From contig OZ244977.1 in the NCBI GenBank assembly GCA_965222995.1, forward strand, positions 3,410,001-3,474,000: DNA of 64,000 nucleotides, written 5' to 3'. This stretch comes from SB11 sp965222995 (GTDB lineage Bacteria > Bacteroidota > Bacteroidia > UBA8524). Positions 60,462 to 64,000 of the stretch are shown here, piece after piece. The notes beneath the pieces are model-generated. The model was not told the origin of the DNA. It ran no database searches and saw only the letters and a list, made by a program, of their open reading frames with translations. The translations under genes and the position numbers were made by a program. The first letter of the stretch is position 1, and every line of letters begins with the position of its first letter.

Positions 60462-63212
60462 ATGTTGCGCATAACCATTAGCCGCAATGCTGCTGGTGCG
60501 GTGGCGTACTACACAGAGGCACTTTCCAAAGAAGATTACTTCTTTGGAGAAAAACAGGTGTCTGCCGTTTGGAAGGGAATTATGGCGGAATTTCTAGGGA
60601 TACCTAAAGAGGTTACCCGTGAATATTTCTCTGCTTTGGTGCATAATAAACACCCCTTATCAGGCAAACAACTGACCGTACGCCATGCTGAAGACAGAAG
60701 GTCAGGCTATGAGTTCACTTTTAATGCGCCTAAGTCAGCTTCTATCATCTATGCCTTAACCAAAGACGAACGCATAGTAAAGGCTCATCGCCAAGCGGTG
60801 GAGGCGGCAATGGCAGAAATTGAAGCCGATATGCAAACCAAGTCCACAGCATTCGGGCAACAGTTTTACGAACCCACAGGCAATATTATACGTGCAGATT
60901 TTGAGCATTTTACCTCTCGTCCCGTGCAGGATGAAAACGACAAAAAGAAGCTGGTTCCCGATTGCCACCTGCATACGCACAGTTTTGTGCCGAATGTAAC
61001 CTTTGCAGAAAACAGAAGCCGCTATCAAGCCATTGAGATAGGTAGTATTTGGACACTCTCACCTTACTATGAGGCGCTATATCACAGCCTCTTTTCTAAC
61101 GAATTAGAAAAGGCAGGCTATGGCATTAAAAGAACTAAAGACCGTTGGGAAATAGCCGGTATCACGCGTGAGGTAATCGAGAAATTCAGTAACAGAACCC
61201 TTGAGATTGAGAAAGAAGCTCTTGATAAAGGCATTACCAATGCCAAAGAAAAAGCCAAACTGGGTGCTCGTACTCGCATTAAAAAGAATGAAGGCGTAGA
61301 AGAAAAAAGCCTATACGCACTATGGGAAAAACGATTGACCCCAAAAGAGTTAAAAGAAGTACGCAATGCAAAAATAACAGAGCACAAAAATGATACTCCT
61401 ATCGTTACCGCAAAAGAAGCTGTAGAGAAGGCTATTGCCCACTTTTTGGAGCGACAAAGTACCATTCCAGAAAAGCGAGTACTGGGGCAAGCCATGAGTT
61501 ATGGCTACGGTACATTATCTCCTGATGACGTAAAAGCAGCATTAGCAGAACGAAAAGATATTATATCCGCAGAACAGCAATCGATAAAATATATCACCAC
61601 CCGTGAAATGCTACATGCAGAAGATAAAATGATAGAGTTTGCTTCTAGCACTAAAGGCACTGTAGCTCCCCTAAACGCTAATTACGAAGTGGAACGGGAC
61701 TTTCTAAATAAAGAACAACGTAAGGCGGTACAGCACCTTTTAAACAGCAATGACCGAGTTTCTATACTACTGGGTAGTGCTGGAGTCGGTAAAACCTCAC
61801 TGTTATTAGAAGTAAAAGCAGGTATTGAGCAAAACGGCAAAAAATTGTTGGGTTTTGCTCCATCAGCCAATGCTAGTCGTGGGGTGTTAAAAGACAAAGG
61901 TTTTGAGGATGCAGATACCATAGCTGCCCTTTTGCAAAAAGAGGAATTACAACAAGCCACTCGCAATAATGTGATGCTCATAGATGAAGCAGGTATGGTG
62001 GGACTACAGGACATGAACCAAATTTTTGAGATTGCGCAACAATACAATAGCCGCATCATATTATCCGGCGACCCCAAACAGCACAATTCAGTAAATGCAG
62101 GTGATACACTGCGCCAATTACAACAAAAATCCCAACTGCGTCCTGCGGTAGTCAACACCATAGTGCGCCAGCAAAAGAATGAAGAATATCGAGGGGCTAT
62201 TCAATCACTAGCGATTGGCAATACTTTAGAAGGCTATCAAAAGTTAGACAGAATGGGTGCGGTAAAAGAGATAGAGGATTCAAAGGAACGCCAAAGTGCC
62301 CTTGCCGATGCGTATCTAAAATCTCTAGAACAAAAGCGTTCAGCACTGATTGTTTCACCCTCTCATGTCGAAGGCAATGCAGTAACGCAATCGGTACGTG
62401 AGAAATTAAAGGCTACGGGTAAAATCATAGGAGAAGAACGAGTATTTGATACCCATCGTTCTGTTTCCTTTACCGAAGAACAAAAAAAGGATGTGGCACA
62501 ATATCAGCAAGGTATGGTGTTGCGTTTTCATCGCCACGTAAAAGGTGGTTTTCAGGCAGGGCAACATTACACGATAGAAAAACGCAGCGATGATGGCAAC
62601 ATCTGGGTAAAGGATAGTTTGGATAAAAAAATGCCTTTGCCCATAGAAGCATCAGAACAATTTCAGGTGTATCAACCTAGCCAAACTCCTTTAGCTAAAG
62701 GAGACCAAATACGCATTACCAATAATAGTTCTACCCTAGAAGGTTCGCGTTTAAACAACGGGCAGGTATTTGGCGTAAAAGGTTTTTCTCAAGAAGGCAA
62801 TATTCAATTGACCAATGGTAAAACCTTGGATAAGGGCTTTACTCATTTTAAGCACGGCTATGTAGAGACTTCCTACGGCTCACAAGGCAAGGATGCAAAG
62901 GATGTTTATATCGCTCAATCGGGTTTATCGTATGGAGCTTCGGGGGAAAAGCAATTTTATGTGAGTACGAGTAGAGGTACTGAAAAAGTAGAGATTTACA
63001 CGGATAATAAAATTGAGTTGAAGCAAGCCATTCAGCGGGATACGGAACGTATGACAGCACAGGAATTGGCACAACAAGCGGAGTTGCAACGTACACAACG
63101 CTACCGCAGAGACTACTATAACGAGAATACCAACAGGGTGTATGAGCATGAACGAGTACAACGAAACAGAATTAAAGAACACGTTTCAAAAAATGGACTG
63201 GAAAGGGAATAA
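60462..63212 (+). CDS. MobF (TrwC/TraI-type) relaxase-helicase
   Basis: 916 residues from the ATG at 60462; a GTG eight codons upstream is less likely because MLRITISRNAAGAVAYY matches the family start. Catalytic tyrosines are Y16, Y17 and Y26. The three metal-binding histidines are H169, H171 and H173 in DCHLHTH. The helicase half has Walker A GSAGVGKT (438-445), Walker B LIDEAG (D508, E509), SGDPKQH and a C-terminal SQGKDAKDVYIAQ...VSTSRG typical of TraA/RecD2-like helicases. It nicks oriT, stays bound to the 5' end and unwinds the transferred strand. Confidence 0.88.
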   Translation: MLRITISRNAAGAVAYYTEALSKEDYFFGEKQVSAVWKGIMAEFLGIPKEVTREYFSALVHNKHPLSGKQLTVRHAEDRRSGYEFTFNAPKSASIIYALTKDERIVKAHRQAVEAAMAEIEADMQTKSTAFGQQFYEPTGNIIRADFEHFTSRPVQDENDKKKLVPDCHLHTHSFVPNVTFAENRSRYQAIEIGSIWTLSPYYEALYHSLFSNELEKAGYGIKRTKDRWEIAGITREVIEKFSNRTLEIEKEALDKGITNAKEKAKLGARTRIKKNEGVEEKSLYALWEKRLTPKELKEVRNAKITEHKNDTPIVTAKEAVEKAIAHFLERQSTIPEKRVLGQAMSYGYGTLSPDDVKAALAERKDIISAEQQSIKYITTREMLHAEDKMIEFASSTKGTVAPLNANYEVERDFLNKEQRKAVQHLLNSNDRVSILLGSAGVGKTSLLLEVKAGIEQNGKKLLGFAPSANASRGVLKDKGFEDADTIAALLQKEELQQATRNNVMLIDEAGMVGLQDMNQIFEIAQQYNSRIILSGDPKQHNSVNAGDTLRQLQQKSQLRPAVVNTIVRQQKNEEYRGAIQSLAIGNTLEGYQKLDRMGAVKEIEDSKERQSALADAYLKSLEQKRSALIVSPSHVEGNAVTQSVREKLKATGKIIGEERVFDTHRSVSFTEEQKKDVAQYQQGMVLRFHRHVKGGFQAGQHYTIEKRSDDGNIWVKDSLDKKMPLPIEASEQFQVYQPSQTPLAKGDQIRITNNSSTLEGSRLNNGQVFGVKGFSQEGNIQLTNGKTLDKGFTHFKHGYVETSYGSQGKDAKDVYIAQSGLSYGASGEKQFYVSTSRGTEKVEIYTDNKIELKQAIQRDTERMTAQELAQQAELQRTQRYRRDYYNENTNRVYEHERVQRNRIKEHVSKNGLERE

Positions 63213-63555
63213 AGGAGCATATACGGAAGATAAAGCCACCAAAAAGGCATTGTTTGGAGTGGAAACGGGTAATCGTTTGGTGCGCCGTTTTCGGTTATAC
63301 CTTAAAAATGGGCAAAGTTTCAGTGTTCCCTATGCCTTATTGCCCATATTGATTTTAGCACCGGATAAAAGCCTTAAAATAAAGGCACAGGGGATTGAGA
63401 TAGTAGTAAAGGGTAGAAGTTTACACCGTATTGAGGAATGGATGAATGAAGAAAAGTTGTTGTGGTTGAAAGAAGCCAATACCACAATGGACGATAATGA
63501 GAAGTATGAGGTGTTTATCAAATCGATTGAGGTAGAGGGGGATTTGGTATTTTAG
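63142..63555 (+). CDS. Small hypothetical protein overlapping the relaxase end
   Basis: 137 residues from the ATG at 63142, which overlaps the relaxase gene by 71 bases; an ATG at 63193 would reduce the overlap to 20. The core (FRLYLKNGQSFSVPYALLPILILAPDK, IEIVVKGRSLHRIEEWM) looks beta-rich. No signal peptide. It is in the transfer transcript and its stop overlaps the convergent gene by four bases. Function unknown. Confidence 0.55.
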   Translation: MSMNEYNETELKNTFQKMDWKGNKGAYTEDKATKKALFGVETGNRLVRRFRLYLKNGQSFSVPYALLPILILAPDKSLKIKAQGIEIVVKGRSLHRIEEWMNEEKLLWLKEANTTMDDNEKYEVFIKSIEVEGDLVF

Positions 63556-63881
63556 GCTTTGCCACCCTGTATTACAGGGTAAGGCAATTGGAGGTAGAGA
63601 CGGGTAAAGTAGTCGAGGTTATGTGGGGTTACATTGGGATTGCCCTTGTCTTTTTCTGAAAGCATGGAGGCAATCAGGTGAAAGGCATTATGGATAAAAT
63701 AGGCTTCGTTTTTGGGGTCTGCGGTGTCGCCTAAAAATAGAAGCAAGCGTCTTTTGTCGTAGCGTTTAAGGTAGTCCACTACGTGTTGATGGGCTGCTTC
63801 CACATGGTGGGGATATGCTTCTTTTGTGTACCTATAGGCGTTTTGGGCGGCTATTTTATTGGTTTTATAATGCTGTTGCAT
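63552..63881 (-). CDS. Small hypothetical protein
   Basis: 109 residues, helical, Tyr/His-rich (NAYRYTKEAYPHHVEAAHQHVVDYLKRY), then LLLFLGDTADPKNEAYFIHNAFHLIASML. No signal peptide or known motif. It is a single minus-strand gene convergent on the relaxase transcript; function unknown. Confidence 0.5.
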   Translation of the reverse strand: MQQHYKTNKIAAQNAYRYTKEAYPHHVEAAHQHVVDYLKRYDKRRLLLFLGDTADPKNEAYFIHNAFHLIASMLSEKDKGNPNVTPHNLDYFTRLYLQLPYPVIQGGKA

Positions 63882-63947
63882 AAGGCTCTCTTGCTTTGGG
63901 TTACAGTTATAATTTTAACAGATGTTCCACTTTAAATACAAGGAATT

Positions 63948-64000
63948 ATGAAAGATGATTTTAATAAGGATGACGAAGAGACTAATGATATTTTTAACAA
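63948..64000 (+). CDS. Start of a further gene (partial)
   Basis: An ATG at 63948 opens a frame that is uninterrupted to the window edge (17 codons, acidic: MKDDFNKDDEETNDIF). It is 66 bases after the divergent gene's start. Too short to identify. Confidence 0.35.
   Translation, partial: MKDDFNKDDEETNDIFN

Larger units (their letters stand above)
47465..64000. mobile_element. tRNA-proximal part of an integrated conjugative or mobilizable element
   Basis: Downstream of the tRNA the housekeeping genes stop. The region holds small regulators, several unfamiliar genes, a VirD4/TraG-like coupling ATPase, a MobF-type relaxase-helicase and associated membrane proteins, and it runs off the right edge. 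tRNA 3' ends are common integrase targets. The boundary at 47465 is inferred; the integrase, the second attachment copy and the mating-pore genes are not in this window. Confidence 0.72.

Noticed and set aside
60289..60474. A plus-strand frame of 61 codons before the relaxase
   Set aside because: It overlaps the candidate oriT hairpin and the relaxase N terminus, and its Phe/Ser/Cys-rich product resembles no family.
1..64000. CRISPR arrays, rRNA genes and insertion-sequence transposases
   Set aside because: No regular repeat-spacer pattern, rRNA sequence or transposase motif was found on reading the window.

Overview
This window comes from a member of the Bacteroidota. The evidence is: a C-terminal type IX secretion sorting domain on the 1125-residue protein at 5633-9010; a TonB-dependent receptor with an N-terminal carboxypeptidase-regulatory domain; a pair of DUF2723 membrane proteins; AT-rich sequence; start sites without clear Shine-Dalgarno sequences; and promoters of the TTG-N19-21-TAnnTTTG type. 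I cannot name the genus. Families were assigned from remembered motifs; no database search was run.

Positions 1-47464 look like ordinary chromosome. In order they hold: a DUF4384/CHASE2/FecR-like cluster (1-2713); a GT39-like membrane glycosyltransferase and an ATP-grasp ligase (2710-5365); a duplicated beta-rich secreted protein with its TonB-dependent receptor (5633-12093); a 2OG-Fe(II) oxygenase, RlmB, two DUF2723 proteins and a methyltransferase (12211-20606); the rimP-nusA-infB operon behind an attenuator-like hairpin (20800-25620); a HerA/DUF853 ATPase, a rhodanese and GpsA; an efflux adaptor with a TolC-type channel; a polysaccharide deacetylase, a DgkA-like kinase, RibH, a TPR protein and PdhA; a carbonic anhydrase with a SulP transporter (probably bicarbonate uptake); a beta-propeller/amidohydrolase fusion; a HEPN-like protein; a family-4-like uracil-DNA glycosylase; TraB/GumN; an acyl-CoA synthetase; a HAD phosphatase and a GNAT acetyltransferase.

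A tRNA gene with a CAT anticodon (47391-47464) marks the border. From there to 64000 the gene content changes to short or unfamiliar genes, four HTH-type proteins and conjugation genes. I read this as the tRNA-proximal part of an integrated conjugative or mobilizable element that continues past the right edge. Its visible transfer genes are a membrane protein with a von Willebrand A-like domain (55855-57768), a VirD4/TraG-like coupling ATPase interrupted by a frameshift (57835-59383), a polytopic membrane protein (59399-60115) and a MobF/TrwC-type relaxase-helicase (60462-63212). No integrase, VirB4-type ATPase or second attachment site is in view.

The least explained part is the element's accessory region (47780-55478). 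It contains a palindromic operator array beside an XRE regulator, a secreted orphan, a coiled-coil protein, a protein built from four degenerate HTH-like repeats, and an overlapping pair made of an HTH/sensor regulator and an EgtD-like methyltransferase.
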